Below are positions 34,357 through 44,663 of a stretch of DNA of 64,000 nucleotides, piece by piece. The translations under genes and the position numbers were made by a program. This stretch comes from an uncultured Neglectibacter sp. (GTDB lineage Bacteria; Bacillota; Clostridia; Oscillospirales; Acutalibacteraceae). The first letter of the stretch is position 1. Every line of letters begins with the position of its first letter. The stretch spans positions 1 to 64,000 of the forward strand of contig CAJFEW010000009.1 in NCBI GenBank assembly GCA_904374805.1, read 5' to 3'. The notes under the pieces are model-generated. The model had not been told where the DNA came from. It did no database searches and worked only from the letters and a program-made list of their open reading frames with translations.

Positions 34357-35124
34357 TTGAAGAAGAAAGTTCTGGCTTTGCTGTCGGCCCTTGTGTTTTG
34401 TCTCATTTTGCCCCTGCCCGCCTCTGCCAACTCCGCGGAGCCGCCCGGCCTGACGGTGCTGGTGCTGGACCCACCGGAGGATCTGCACTTGTCCCTCACA
34501 CTGACAGAGGAAGGCGCCGCCCCCAGGACCTGGCCCCTGAAAGAAAACTCCGTGCTGTGGGAAAATTATTACAGCTTTTTCGGCAGCTACCAAGCCGCCT
34601 GGGGTACCGAGAACGCCCTTCCCGCCACCCTGCTGGTGGAGGTAGGGGAAGAGAGCTTTTCCCTTCCCATGGACGCAGAGGGCTTCTCCCGCTACAACAA
34701 TCTTGTCACCCTGGATCTGGCAGGCAAACGGCTGCTCTATGGCGAACCCTGGTGGCGGCAGCCTCTTCTCATTTTCCTGCGGGTATTTTTCACCCTTTTG
34801 CTGGAAGGCCTGGTTTTTTTGCTGTTCCGCTATGGAGAAAAGCGCAGCTGGGTTGTATTTCTCCTTGTGAACCTGGTCACCCAGCTGGGGGTCAACCTAT
34901 GCATCTGCTGGCAGTATCCTACCGTGGGATACTATCACGACGCGCTTTCGCTGGGGCTGCTGTACTACATCCCCCTGGAATTCTGCGTGCTGCTGGTGGA
35001 GATGATCGCCTTCCCCCTCCTCCTTAAGGAGTACCGTAAGCGCCGGGCTGTGGGGTACGCCCTCGTAGCAAATCTGTGCAGCTGGCTCCTGGGCGGCATG
35101 CTGCTGACCTACCTGCCCGTTTGA
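34357..35124 (+). CDS. membrane protein with signal peptide, paralogue 1
   Basis: 255 aa: a signal peptide (about 1-23, ending PASANS), an extracellular beta-rich domain of about 120 aa (DPPEDLHLSLTLTEEG ... YSFFGSYQ), then GEPWWRQPLLIFLRVFFTLLLEG and three to four transmembrane helices to the C-terminus. The start is TTG at 34357, 9 bp after GGAAGGAGG. The next gene, 19 bp on, encodes a clear paralogue of the same layout. No family recognised; it is possibly a stress or envelope sensor. Confidence 0.75.
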   Translation: MKKKVLALLSALVFCLILPLPASANSAEPPGLTVLVLDPPEDLHLSLTLTEEGAAPRTWPLKENSVLWENYYSFFGSYQAAWGTENALPATLLVEVGEESFSLPMDAEGFSRYNNLVTLDLAGKRLLYGEPWWRQPLLIFLRVFFTLLLEGLVFLLFRYGEKRSWVVFLLVNLVTQLGVNLCICWQYPTVGYYHDALSLGLLYYIPLEFCVLLVEMIAFPLLLKEYRKRRAVGYALVANLCSWLLGGMLLTYLPV

Positions 35125-35143
35125 CAAAAAGGAGGCGTTTTCG

Positions 35144-35896
35144 GTGAAAAAGAAAGTGTTGGCCCTTCTGTGCGCCCTTGTGATAAGCCTGCTCCTGCCT
35201 TTGACCGCCTCCGCCAACGGTCTCGGATCCCCGACCCTGACGGTTTTGGTGAACTGCCCGCCCCCCGGCCTGACCCTCTCCCTGGAATTTCAAACCCCCG
35301 ACTCCCGGCCTGTGGAGATGCGGTCCAGCGTCCTCTCCTGGGAGGGGGCCTACCGGTTTTACGGCAGCTGGCCCTACAACGGGGAACAGCTGGCCACGGC
35401 GCAGCTGGTCGTCTCCTCGGAGCAGGAAACGTTCACCATTCCCGTGGATGCGGCGGGGTTTTCCCAGTGGGACAACCTGCTCACCTTGGACCTTTCCACC
35501 CGCACCTTGATTCCCGGCCAACCCTGGTGGCGGCAGCCGCTGCTGGTGGCCCTTCGGGTCTTGTTCACGTTGGTGCTGGAGGGGCTGGTGTTCTTCCTTT
35601 ACGGCTACCGGCGGAAACGAAGCTGGGCGGTGTTTCTCACCGTCAACCTGATTACTCAGCTGGCGGTGAACCTGGTGGTGCAGTCCGTGGCGACGCCGGA
35701 CGATTCCGTCTATCCTGTGGTGCTAGGGGGGATTATTTACACCCCCTTGGAGATCGCCGTGCTGCTAGTGGAAATGGCTGTATTTGCCCTGCTGCTGAAG
35801 GAGCGCGGGAGGCGCCGGGCCGTGGGGTACGCCGTGGTGGCCAACTTGTCCAGCTGGGCCCTGGGAGGATTTCTCCTGATGGCCCTGCCCCTGTAA
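35144..35896 (+). CDS. membrane protein with signal peptide, paralogue 2
   Basis: 250 aa, same design as its neighbour: a signal peptide MKKKVLALLCALVISLLLP, an extracellular domain (SWEGAYRFYGSWPYNG), the shared PWWRQPLLVALRVLFTLVLEG junction, and helices including VNLITQLAVNLV and RRRAVGYAVVANLSSW. The start is GTG at 35144 after AAAGGAGG. The two genes arose by tandem duplication and are co-transcribed. The most conserved parts are the membrane half and the WWRQP junction, so that half probably carries the common function. Confidence 0.75.
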   Translation: MKKKVLALLCALVISLLLPLTASANGLGSPTLTVLVNCPPPGLTLSLEFQTPDSRPVEMRSSVLSWEGAYRFYGSWPYNGEQLATAQLVVSSEQETFTIPVDAAGFSQWDNLLTLDLSTRTLIPGQPWWRQPLLVALRVLFTLVLEGLVFFLYGYRRKRSWAVFLTVNLITQLAVNLVVQSVATPDDSVYPVVLGGIIYTPLEIAVLLVEMAVFALLLKERGRRRAVGYAVVANLSSWALGGFLLMALPL

Positions 35897-35909
35897 CACT
35901 CCTCTCCCC

Positions 35910-36780
35910 CCCCGCTTTCTTGAAAGAAAGCTTGGCAAAGAACTTTGCGTCGCGCTTTGGGCCGCTCGCTAACGCTCGGGCGTGTGTATCGTTTCCTCGC
36001 GTTCGCGTGTTTCCGTCTAGCTGCAGTATGGCGCTTTCCGCCCTTGCCGCAGGCAAGAAGGCGGCTCGTCCTGTGCGGCCACGCACCCCCGCTTTCTTGG
36101 AAGAAAGCTTGGCAAAGAACTTTGCGCCGCGCACGCCGCTTTAGGGCGGCGAACCTTGGTGGGGATCGATGATTTTTCTGCCCGCGTTGTTGCCTTGTTT
36201 TGGCCTTTACTCTTGGCAGAGTCTCGGTCCTTAAGAGGGGGGTAGGGGGGAAACTTCCCCCCGTTCGGGGGTCCAGGGGGCAGAGCCCCCTTAGAGGGGA
36301 TGGAAGGGGGCGCAGCCCCCTCCCGGGGGGAGCGGGGGAGGCCTCCCCCGCAACGAGTTTGAAGAGTGGACAACTCCTCCCCGCCAGCAGGCGCGGCGTT
36401 TAGCCGCCGCCCCAAAACGCGAATTGTCCCGTGCGGTCACGCACCCGGCCCGTAAGAGGGGGGTAGGGGGGATACTTCCCCCCCTTCGGGGGTCCAGGGG
36501 GCAGAGCCCCCTTAGAGGGGATGGAAGGAGGCGCAGCCCCCTCCGGGGGGAGCGGGGGAGGCCTCCCCCGCAACGAGTTTCAAGAATAGGCAACTCTTCC
36601 CCGCCGTCAGGCGCACAGACACATGTGCCTTCCCCTCACGCTTGTATGTTTCCACTCAAGTACAGAAACGAGACCTCCGCCAGCAGGCGCGCACGCCAGG
36701 TGGCCTACGGCACAGGCGCGGCGTTTAGCCGCCGCCCCAAAGCGCGATATGTCCTGTGCGGTCACGCACCCCGGCCTGGG
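35910..36780. repeat. mosaic intergenic repeat block C
   Basis: About 870 bp with no believable gene. It contains the CTTTCTTGAAAGAAAG module twice (near 35917 and 36090), the CGCTCGCTAACGCTCGGGCG module, the GCCCTTGCC..GGCAAGAAGGC hairpin module, two nearly identical stretches of about 150 bp (about 36230-36380 and 36451-36600) rich in G and C runs, and two copies of the GGCGCGGCGTTTAGCCGCC module. Orientation matches block A. It ends at the pbp gene stop region. Confidence 0.85.
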
Positions 36781-36821
36781 GAAAAAGGAAAAGCGCTCCT
36801 GCCGGGGAGCGCTTTTCCTTT

Positions 36822-38186
36822 TCAGCTTGCAAGGGCATTCAAAACAGCACTGGCCACACTGCCGGCTGTTTCAATGCCGCCGGAACCGTCCTCCACCACC
36901 ACGGCAAAGGCATAGGGAGCCTGTTGGGAGTCGCAGAATCCCACCATCCAGCAGTTGGGACCTTTTCCCTCCCCCACTTCACCGGTGCCGGTTTTGGCGC
37001 ACACGTTCCAACCGGAGGGGAACAGCCAATCGCCGTAGTAGTTCTCCACGTTGCCCCGCAGCAGGGTTTTCAGATTTTGCGCCTCTGTGGAGGTGACCAA
37101 CGCCCGGCCCCCACTGGAAAGGCTGCCCAACAGGTTGGCGTCTTGGGTGAGGCGGGGTTCCACATAGCTGCCCCCGTTGGCAATGGCCCCCATGAGCACC
37201 ATCATGTGGTAGGGGTTGGTCAACACGGTATGCTGGCCTACGCCGGCCCACCCCAGCTGGTTGGCATTCACGTCCGTCAGGTCGATGGTGCTCTCCGCAA
37301 TGGGGATGGTGCCAAACTCCAGCTGGGTGTTAAAGCCCATCTCCTCCGCTTTTTTCTGCAGCGCTTCCGCCCCCAGGTCGTTGGCCAACTGGGCAAAGTA
37401 CACGTTGCAGGAATTTCCCAAAGCCGCCGCCATATCCTGGGTGCCATGGGCGTGGCCGCCCAGGCAGGTGATATCGCTGCCCGCCATCTCTATGGCGCCC
37501 TGGCAATCGTAGGTCAAAGAGCTCCAGGTGTCCGGGTATTGCTCCATAGCGGCGGCAACCGTGACAATTTTAAAGATGGAGCCAGGCGTAAAGCTGCCGG
37601 AGAGGGTGTTATCCAAATAGGCCCCCTTGTAGGCCTCGTTGGTTTCGATGTCTTCGGGCACGTTGGCCGGGTCAAAAGTGGGGGCGCTAACCTTGCAGAG
37701 GATCTCCCCCGTCTTGTAATTGTAGACCAGCACCGCCCCGTTCTTTCCTCCCAAAGCGTTGTAGGCAGCCACACAGGCAGCTTGGTCCACCGTCAGGGCA
37801 ATATCGCTGCCCAGACGGTTGAAGAACGTGTCGTTGAGGCCGGTGACAATGTTGTAGCCGGACAAGCGGCTGCGCATGGTATATTGCACGCTGGTGCTGA
37901 TGTAGCCGGCCGTGTCCCCTACAGTGTGCAGCAGGGACCGGCGCACGGTTTCATCCGAGCTGTAGATCCGCGTGCCGTCCTGGGTGGTGGCCAGCACGTT
38001 GCCGTCCCGGTCGGAAATATCTCCCAAGGTCACCGTGGAATTGCCTGCGTACACATGGCCGTTATAGGGCTGCATAGCCCACTGCCCTCCATGGAGGACA
38101 ACGTTGACCAGCAGGTAACCCAGCCCGCCCAAAAAGGCGGCCAGTAAAAGGTACAGTACCATGGAGCGAAATCCTGTGGTGCGCAT
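36822..38186 (-). CDS. class B penicillin-binding protein (transpeptidase, PbpA/FtsI-like)
   Basis: 454 aa: one N-terminal transmembrane helix (about 8-30), a short dimerisation-type domain (LGDISDRDGNVLATT) and a transpeptidase domain with all three catalytic motifs: SIFK near residue 203, SCN near 262 and KTGTGE near 398. It cross-links peptidoglycan outside the membrane. Short length and the missing large N-terminal domain fit the PbpA type. It starts 3 bp after the FHA-FtsW gene, so glycosyltransferase and transpeptidase are made as a pair. Confidence 0.92.
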   Translation of the reverse strand: MRTTGFRSMVLYLLLAAFLGGLGYLLVNVVLHGGQWAMQPYNGHVYAGNSTVTLGDISDRDGNVLATTQDGTRIYSSDETVRRSLLHTVGDTAGYISTSVQYTMRSRLSGYNIVTGLNDTFFNRLGSDIALTVDQAACVAAYNALGGKNGAVLVYNYKTGEILCKVSAPTFDPANVPEDIETNEAYKGAYLDNTLSGSFTPGSIFKIVTVAAAMEQYPDTWSSLTYDCQGAIEMAGSDITCLGGHAHGTQDMAAALGNSCNVYFAQLANDLGAEALQKKAEEMGFNTQLEFGTIPIAESTIDLTDVNANQLGWAGVGQHTVLTNPYHMMVLMGAIANGGSYVEPRLTQDANLLGSLSSGGRALVTSTEAQNLKTLLRGNVENYYGDWLFPSGWNVCAKTGTGEVGEGKGPNCWMVGFCDSQQAPYAFAVVVEDGSGGIETAGSVASAVLNALAS

Positions 38187-38189
38187 GGG

Positions 38190-40082
38190 TCAAACCTCCT
38201 TTCTGGCGTGGCGTCCCCCGGGCTTGCGGGCGTGGGCCCCGCCCCGGGGCGGGGCATTCCCCGCCGGCGTTCGCTGCGGCGCGGCAGGGGACGGCCCTCT
38301 CCGGCTGGATGGCGCCTCCTGCGGGCGGTAAGGGACGCTCTGGGGCGCCCGCTGGGGAGGCCTGCTTGGGGGAGGGGGGCTGGGTTCCCGCATGCTGCGG
38401 CGAGAGGCCCGGCGGGCGGCATAGGTGCGCTCGTCGCTGGCCTTTAAAAAGGCCATCATGCCCCAGACAGAGATCAGGCTGGAGCCGCCGGAGCTGATAA
38501 AGGGCAGGGTGACGCCGGTCATAGGCAGCACATCCGTAGCCCCGAACACGTTCAGCGCCGCTTGGAACAGGAGCATCCCTGCGGCGGCACAGGCGGCAAT
38601 GGAGAAAAAGGTGGAGCGGCTTCTTGTCACATCGCTGCGAGCGTAGAACACCCACAGCACAAAGGCCAGCAGAATCACCAGCCCCAGCAGCAGCCCCTGC
38701 TCCTCACAGAGCAGGCCGAACACCAGGTCGCTGTCCGCGGCAAAGACCGAGGCCAAGTAGCTGTTCCCCAGGCCCACTCCAAAAAATCCGCCGCTGGCCA
38801 GGTAGGTGAGGGTGCGGGTTTGGGAGTAACCCAGGTTGTCGTTGATGTGTTCCCACACGTGCCCCCAGCCCATAAAGCGGTCCAGCACGTAGGGTTTCAC
38901 CGTAAGCACCACAAACACCGCCAGCACCGCGCCCGCCAACACCAAGGCGATGGTGCGCACGCTGCCGGAACGCATAAAGGCGATGATCAAGAAGGTGGCA
39001 AACAGGATCAGCGCCATGCCAAAGTCCGGCATCAACGCCAGCAGGCCAATACAGGCCCCTGCAAAGATCAGAAACTCGCCGATGTTCTTCTTGGTCTGCA
39101 GGCGGTCCAAGGTGGAGGTGCCCACAAAGATGAAGGCGATCTTCACAAACTCCGAAGGCTGCATGCTCAGGGGGCCAATGCGGATCCAGTTGGTGGAGCC
39201 GTAGGTGTTGGTGCCCAGCACCAACGTGGCCACCAACAGCAAAATGGCAACCAGGCCAATCCACAGCCGGCATTTGGCCACCCGGTCCATATCGTTCATA
39301 AACCAGATCATGGCGCAAAACAGCAAAATCCCCAGCAGCATGGCGGCCAGCTGCGTGACAATGCCCGACAGGTCAAAAGCTGCCAACAGCTGGATGCCGA
39401 TTCCCGACAGGAGAAAGGCCACTGTCTCAATTTCAAAGCTGACCCGGTGAAGGATGCCCACCGAAAAAATGTATAAGCCCCAGCCCATAACCAGCACGGC
39501 CCCAAAGGGGATCAGCTGCTCCGGGTGAAGCTCCCCGTTCATGCAAAGGCCCTGCAGGGCCACCAGCAGCAGGGTAAAAGAGGCGGTCAGCATCAGTTTT
39601 AGGGGAGAGGCAGCCTCTTTGGAAAACCCGGTAAAAGCCCGCCGGTGCTCTCGGGGCTGGGCGTCCGTATTCCACATGGTCAAGGTGGTGGCGCCCATGG
39701 TGATCCGGTCCCCGATGTTCACCAGTTTTCTTCCCTCAATTGTCCGCCCATTGACCTGAACCCCGGACTTGGACCCCGTGTCGCAGATAAACCAACCCTC
39801 GTCCCGGCGCAGCAGCACCGCATGGTCCCGGCTGGCAGAGGGGTCCGGCAGGTAAATGTCGCAGCTTTTGCTGCGGCCAATGGAATTTTCCCAATACAGT
39901 ACGGGAAACCGGGTGCCGGAGGCCTCGTCCCACAGCATGATCACCGGATCCCGGCGGCGCTGGCCTTTTTTAAAGGAGGTGTAACACCGCCACACCACAT
40001 ACAAAGCCAGCAGGGGAACCACAGCCCGCACCAGCAGCAAAACTGTGGGCAGCAGTCCCGACTGGAGAAACTCCACGATCAT
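38190..40082 (-). CDS. FHA domain fused to FtsW/RodA-type glycosyltransferase
   Basis: 630 aa: an N-terminal helix (about 8-30), a forkhead-associated domain (about 50-125) with the phosphothreonine-binding pattern NSIGRSKSCDIYLPDPSASRDHA and NGRTIEG, then about ten membrane helices of the SEDS family (MQPSEFVKIAF, MPDFGMALILFATF, GSSLISVWG), and a Pro/Arg-rich cytosolic tail (about 570-630). SEDS proteins polymerise glycan strands. The FHA part suggests regulation by Ser/Thr phosphorylation. The start ATG at 40082 lacks a strong ribosome-binding site; a TTG two codons upstream is an alternative. Coupled to the PBP gene. Confidence 0.9.
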   Translation of the reverse strand: MIVEFLQSGLLPTVLLLVRAVVPLLALYVVWRCYTSFKKGQRRRDPVIMLWDEASGTRFPVLYWENSIGRSKSCDIYLPDPSASRDHAVLLRRDEGWFICDTGSKSGVQVNGRTIEGRKLVNIGDRITMGATTLTMWNTDAQPREHRRAFTGFSKEAASPLKLMLTASFTLLLVALQGLCMNGELHPEQLIPFGAVLVMGWGLYIFSVGILHRVSFEIETVAFLLSGIGIQLLAAFDLSGIVTQLAAMLLGILLFCAMIWFMNDMDRVAKCRLWIGLVAILLLVATLVLGTNTYGSTNWIRIGPLSMQPSEFVKIAFIFVGTSTLDRLQTKKNIGEFLIFAGACIGLLALMPDFGMALILFATFLIIAFMRSGSVRTIALVLAGAVLAVFVVLTVKPYVLDRFMGWGHVWEHINDNLGYSQTRTLTYLASGGFFGVGLGNSYLASVFAADSDLVFGLLCEEQGLLLGLVILLAFVLWVFYARSDVTRSRSTFFSIAACAAAGMLLFQAALNVFGATDVLPMTGVTLPFISSGGSSLISVWGMMAFLKASDERTYAARRASRRSMREPSPPPPSRPPQRAPQSVPYRPQEAPSSRRGPSPAAPQRTPAGNAPPRGGAHARKPGGRHARKEV

Positions 40083-40125
40083 TTCCAAATGCTCATCCCC
40101 TTTCCCAAAACCTGGATTCCCGGCT

Positions 40126-40809
40126 TCAGCCCTCTTCCCGCAAGGGCACAATTTCCCCGTTGTTTTTGTGGATCATCCCGCCGGGCACAAATCCCCGCAC
40201 CATAGAGAGGGGATACACCCGGGAATTCCTGCCCACCACCGTGCCGGGATTCAGCACGCTGTTGCAGCCCACTTCCACATGGTCCCCCAGCATGGCGCCA
40301 AACTTCTTCAGGCCGGTTTCCAGCCGGCGGAACCCAGCCCGCACGGTCACCGGGGACTTGTCCTGCTTCACGTTGGAGGTCAGGGCGCCAGCGCCCATGT
40401 GGGACTTGTAGCCCAAAATGGAGTCGCCCACATAGTTGTAGTGGGGCACCTGGACATTGTCAAAGAGAATCACATTTTTCAGCTCCGTGGAGTTGCCCAC
40501 CACGCAGTGGGCCCCCACCAGGGCGTTGCCCCGGATAAAGGCCCCGGGGCGCACCTCGGTCTCCGGCCCGATGATGCAGGGCCCTGCAATAAAGTTGTTG
40601 GGGTAAATTTTGGCGGTTTTGTGGATCCACACCTCTTCCTGGGGGTGGTCGTACTCCTCCTGGGGGAGGTTCTGCCCCAGCTCCCGGATAAAGGCGCCGA
40701 TTTTTGGCAGAGCCTCCCAGGGATATTCCACGGTCTCCAGCAAAGGCGCCGCCGCCGTGTGGCACAAGTCATACAGAGCGCTGACGCACAGTTTCTTTTC
40801 TTCTTCCAT
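40126..40809 (-). CDS. left-handed beta-helix (hexapeptide repeat) sugar-nucleotide transferase-like protein
   Basis: A 227-aa protein resembling the C-terminal acyltransferase half of GlmU-type enzymes. Hexapeptide repeats run through IHKTAKIYPNNFIAGPCIIGPETEVRPG..., and the motif GYKSHMGAGALTSNVKQDK is typical of sugar-phosphate nucleotidyltransferase/acetyltransferase domains. There is no N-terminal uridylyltransferase domain. The start is ATG at 40809 after AAAGGGG. It sits between a lipoprotein gene and the FHA-FtsW gene, so a role in cell-wall precursor supply is likely. Confidence 0.8.
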   Translation of the reverse strand: MEEEKKLCVSALYDLCHTAAAPLLETVEYPWEALPKIGAFIRELGQNLPQEEYDHPQEEVWIHKTAKIYPNNFIAGPCIIGPETEVRPGAFIRGNALVGAHCVVGNSTELKNVILFDNVQVPHYNYVGDSILGYKSHMGAGALTSNVKQDKSPVTVRAGFRRLETGLKKFGAMLGDHVEVGCNSVLNPGTVVGRNSRVYPLSMVRGFVPGGMIHKNNGEIVPLREEG

Positions 40810-41012
40810 TGGGCACAATCCCCTTTCTCGCCGGGCTGCCGGCGTTTGCATAGGCGGAAAACCAGCCGCCGGGCCTTGCACAGGGCCTAGACAGAAAGCA
40901 GAGCTGCTCCGGCCCCCGGGCCTAGTGTGAGAAAAAAACCGGCGGATTATGTGGTTTCCTCTTCTCTTTTGCAAAACAGGGCGGAACCAGTCCGCCCCGC
41001 TTTACTCCTTTC

Positions 41013-41807
41013 TCAGCTGTGGAACGGAAGCACCGTTCGATCGATAGTGTCCAGCTGGTTGGTGTCCAGCTGCAGCTCTCCTTCGCTGGTCTGGCGGATA
41101 TCCAGAGAGATGGTCACGGCCGTGCCGCTGTGCTGCAGCGCGTTCAGCTGGCCCTGGCAGTAGGCGATCACCTTATCCACAAACAAGGTGTTGGCCGCCA
41201 CCGGCTCCGTGTCCTCCTCCAGCGCGGAAGAGGATACGTCCTCCTCCGTGGTGTCCTGGGAGTCGCCGTAGCCATCGTCGTAGCCATAATCATAGCCGTC
41301 CCCGCTCTCCTCGTCGGCGCTGCTCTCCTCCCTGGAAGAGGAGTTGGCCTGGGTGGCCTCCTGCTCCGCCTCTTCCCGCAGCTGGGAGATGGTGTCCTCT
41401 AAATTCTGGAAATTGACAATGGGGTCAATCTCCACCTCCAGGTAGTAGCCGCTCTCCACCTTTTCCTCGTCCTTCACCACATAGCTGGCGGAGAGGAACG
41501 CCTGGCGCATCACTTCCTCCAGCTGGCCCAGCTGGCTGTCGCTGGGGCTCAAGCCGTAGGTGTTGCAGAAGTTCACCGCTGCATTTTCCACTGTGGTCAC
41601 ATTGTTCTGCTGGGCGCCAGCCTCATTGGTGCCGGCCACCGCCATATAGTCCTCGTTTTCCCCTTTGTAGCAGCTGTCAAACAGGGCCTGGAAGTAGCCG
41701 GACACGTCGTAGTCTGCAAAGCTTGTCCCCGGCAGGGAACACCCGCCCAGCAGCAGGCTCAGGCAGAGGGCCACCGCGCCTAGAACACTTTTCTTGCGTG
41801 CTGTCAT
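41013..41807 (-). CDS. lipoprotein of unknown function with acidic linker
   Basis: 264 aa with a clear lipobox (LLLGGC at residues about 18-23), so it is anchored to the outer face of the membrane. Two folded parts flank a low-complexity acidic stretch rich in Ser, Glu, Asp and Tyr-Gly (about 150-205: DGYDYGYDDGYGDSQ). The start MTARKKSVLG follows GGGGGAAT. It follows secA by 26 bp. I do not recognise a domain. Confidence 0.75.
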   Translation of the reverse strand: MTARKKSVLGAVALCLSLLLGGCSLPGTSFADYDVSGYFQALFDSCYKGENEDYMAVAGTNEAGAQQNNVTTVENAAVNFCNTYGLSPSDSQLGQLEEVMRQAFLSASYVVKDEEKVESGYYLEVEIDPIVNFQNLEDTISQLREEAEQEATQANSSSREESSADEESGDGYDYGYDDGYGDSQDTTEEDVSSSALEEDTEPVAANTLFVDKVIAYCQGQLNALQHSGTAVTISLDIRQTSEGELQLDTNQLDTIDRTVLPFHS

Positions 41808-41833
41808 AAAATTCCCCCTCCTTGTTCCCGGAC

Positions 41834-44584
41834 TCATTCGTTACGGCCGCAGCACTTTTTATACTTCAGCCCGCTGCCGCAGGGGCAGGGATCGTTGCGG
41901 CCCGGCTTTTGCTGCTTGCGCACCGGCTGCTTTTTGGCGGGCTCTTCCGAGGCGGTGCCGGCCTTGGTCTCCTTGGCCACCTGCTCCCGCTGGGGCGCTT
42001 CTTTCTTGCGCAGGCGCACGGTCAAGATCATCTTGGCCGTATTCTCCCGGATCGCCGCAATCATGCTGTCGAACATGTCGAAGCCTTCCAGCCGGTATTC
42101 CACCACCGGGTCCTGCTGGGCATAGGCCCGCAGGCGGATGCCGTCCTGCAGCTGCTCCATGGCGTCGATGTGGTCCATCCACTCCTGGTCCACATTGCGC
42201 AGCAGCACCACGCGCTCCACTTCCCGCATAATGGGCGGGGTGAACTCCTCTTCCTTCTTCTCGTAGAGCTCGTCGGCCCGCTTCTGCAACTCCTGGGTCA
42301 CATGCTCCGGCTCCAGGTCCTCATACTCCGAGGGGGAGAAACGCAGGTCTTCCTCGCCGATCAGCCAGCCCATATAGTGTTCCCGCAGGCCCAGCAGATC
42401 CCACTCCTCGTGGGGCACATTGTCCGGCAGGTACTGTTTCACGTTGCTGGCCACAGCCTCGTGAATCATCTTCTGGATCTGCTCCTTCATGTTCTCTCCA
42501 TTGAGAACCTGATCCCGCTGGCTGTAGATAATCTGCCGCTGGCTGTTCATCACTTCGTCGTACTGGAGTACGTTCTTCCGAATGGCAAAGTTGCGGCTCT
42601 CCACCTTCCGCTGGGCGCTTTCAATGGACCCGGACACCATGCTGGCCTCAATGGGGGTGTCGTCGTCGATCTTCAGCCGGTCCATCAGGTTTTGAATCCG
42701 CTCGCCGCCGAACAGACGCATCAAGTCGTCCTCCAGGGAGATGTAGAACCGGCTTTTGCCCGGATCCCCTTGGCGGCCGGCACGGCCCCGCAGCTGGTTG
42801 TCAATCCGTCGGGACTCGTGGCGCTCTGTGCCGATGATGTACAGGCCCCCCAGCCGGCGGACCTCTTCGGCTTCCGGAGCGATCTCCTCTTTGTATTTCT
42901 GGTTCAGTTCCCCGAAGGTCTTGCGGGCCTCCAGGATGGCTTCGTCCTCTGTGTGGCTGTAGGCGGTGGCCTCCACCAGCAGCTCCTCGCTGAAGCCCAT
43001 TTTGCGCATTTCCGCCTTGGCCATAAACTCCGCGTTGCCGCCCAGCAGAATGTCCGTGCCGCGGCCGGCCATGTTGGTAGCGATGGTCACAGCGCCTTTG
43101 CGGCCGGCCTGGGCCACAATCTGGGCCTCTTTCTCGTGGAACTTGGCGTTGAGCACCTGGTGCTTCACACCCCGGGCCCGGAGCATTTTGGAGAGCATTT
43201 CGCTCTTTTCAATGGTGATGGTGCCCACCAGCACAGGCTGCCCCTTCTCATGGTGCTCCACAATGTCGTCGATGACCGCTTGGAACTTGGCCTGCTGGGT
43301 CTTGTAGACCACGTCGGGGCAATCCTCCCGGATCATGGGCCGGTTGGTGGGAATCTCCACCACGTCCAGCTTGTAGATTTCGGAGAACTCCTCCTGCTCG
43401 GTCATGGCGGTACCGGTCATGCCGGAGAGCTTGTCATACAGGCGGAAGTAGTTCTGGAAGGTGATGGTGGCCAAAGTGCGGCTCTCCCGCGCCACCTCTA
43501 CCCCTTCCTTGGCCTCAATGGCCTGGTGCAGGCCCTCGTTGTAGCGGCGGCCGTACATCAAACGGCCGGTGAACTCATCCACAATGATGACTTCCCCGTC
43601 TTTGACCACATAGTCCTGATCCCGGTGCATAATGCCCCAGGCCCGGATGGCCTGGTTCACGTGGTGCTGAATCTTGATGTTGTCCGGGTCGGTCAAGTTG
43701 TCAATGCCGAAAAAGGCCTCCGCCTTTTTCACGCCCTGGCGGGTCAAGGAGCAAGTCTTCCGCTTCTCGTTGATGATGTAGTCGTACTCCTTGTACAGCT
43801 CGTCGTTGTCTTCCTTTTCATCGGTCTCCTTCACCCGAATGGGCTTCAGGGAGCGGGCAAAGGCATTGGCCCGGCCGTACAAGTCGTCCGCCTTGGCCCC
43901 CTGGCCGGAAATGATCAGAGGGGTGCGGGCCTCGTCGATCAAGATGGAGTCCACCTCGTCCACAATGGCGTAGGCATGGCCCCGCTGGACCTTGTTCTCC
44001 TTATAGGTGACCATGTTGTCCCGCAGGTAGTCAAAGCCCATTTCGTTGTTGGTGCCGTAGGTGATATCGCAGGCGTAGGCCGCCTTTTTCTCCTTAGAGC
44101 TCATGCCGGTCAAAGCCAGGCCCACAGTCAGCCCCATAAAGTTGAACACCCGGGCCATCATCTCGCCCTGGTACTTGGCCAGGTACTCGTTGACGGTGAC
44201 AATGTGGACGCCCTTGCCCGTCAAAGCGTTCAGGTAGGCGGGCAAAGCCAAGGTGAAGGTTTTGCCCTCACCGGTTTTCATCTCGGCAATACGGCCCTGG
44301 TGCAGGATGACGCCGCCCTGCACCTGCACAGGGAACAGCCGGATGGACAGCACTCGAGCCATGGCCTCCCGGCAGGCGGCAAACGCTTCGGTGAGGATGT
44401 CATCCAGGGAAGCCCCCTGGGCCAGCCGCTCTTTCAGAGCGCCGGTCTGAGCCTTCAGCTCCTGGTCGCTCATCTGTTTATAGGTGTCTTCCAAAGCCAG
44501 CACCTGATCCACCAGGGGCTGCACGCGCTTTAATTCCCGCTTGCTGTAATTGCCAAACAGTTTTGTCAAAATACGATTCGCCAT
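41834..44584 (-). CDS. secA: preprotein translocase ATPase SecA
   Basis: A 916-aa motor driving proteins through SecYEG. Motifs: [20 protein letters not shown] (Walker A), [20 protein letters not shown] (DEAD-type), [21 protein letters not shown], and [22 protein letters not shown]. The C-terminus carries the zinc-binding tail [13 protein letters not shown] used for SecB or ribosome contact. The start [11 protein letters not shown] is at 44584; the frame to 44653 would run towards the promoter. The gene has its own promoter at 44664-44693. Confidence 0.97.
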   Translation of the reverse strand: MANRILTKLFGNYSKRELKRVQPLVDQVLALEDTYKQMSDQELKAQTGALKERLAQGASLDDILTEAFAACREAMARVLSIRLFPVQVQGGVILHQGRIAEMKTGEGKTFTLALPAYLNALTGKGVHIVTVNEYLAKYQGEMMARVFNFMGLTVGLALTGMSSKEKKAAYACDITYGTNNEMGFDYLRDNMVTYKENKVQRGHAYAIVDEVDSILIDEARTPLIISGQGAKADDLYGRANAFARSLKPIRVKETDEKEDNDELYKEYDYIINEKRKTCSLTRQGVKKAEAFFGIDNLTDPDNIKIQHHVNQAIRAWGIMHRDQDYVVKDGEVIIVDEFTGRLMYGRRYNEGLHQAIEAKEGVEVARESRTLATITFQNYFRLYDKLSGMTGTAMTEQEEFSEIYKLDVVEIPTNRPMIREDCPDVVYKTQQAKFQAVIDDIVEHHEKGQPVLVGTITIEKSEMLSKMLRARGVKHQVLNAKFHEKEAQIVAQAGRKGAVTIATNMAGRGTDILLGGNAEFMAKAEMRKMGFSEELLVEATAYSHTEDEAILEARKTFGELNQKYKEEIAPEAEEVRRLGGLYIIGTERHESRRIDNQLRGRAGRQGDPGKSRFYISLEDDLMRLFGGERIQNLMDRLKIDDDTPIEASMVSGSIESAQRKVESRNFAIRKNVLQYDEVMNSQRQIIYSQRDQVLNGENMKEQIQKMIHEAVASNVKQYLPDNVPHEEWDLLGLREHYMGWLIGEEDLRFSPSEYEDLEPEHVTQELQKRADELYEKKEEEFTPPIMREVERVVLLRNVDQEWMDHIDAMEQLQDGIRLRAYAQQDPVVEYRLEGFDMFDSMIAAIRENTAKMILTVRLRKKEAPQREQVAKETKAGTASEEPAKKQPVRKQQKPGRNDPCPCGSGLKYKKCCGRNE

Positions 44585-44663
44585 AATTCTGCCTTTCCGA
44601 AAGGGAGGCTGTCCCTTTGCATTCCAGGTTCCAGCCGCACAGCTGCGGCGCATATTCTTGTTT

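Noticed and set aside
35910..36915. Open frames in block C resembling small proteins
   Set aside because: Same repeat modules as block A; the frames cross module borders and show no protein-like pattern.
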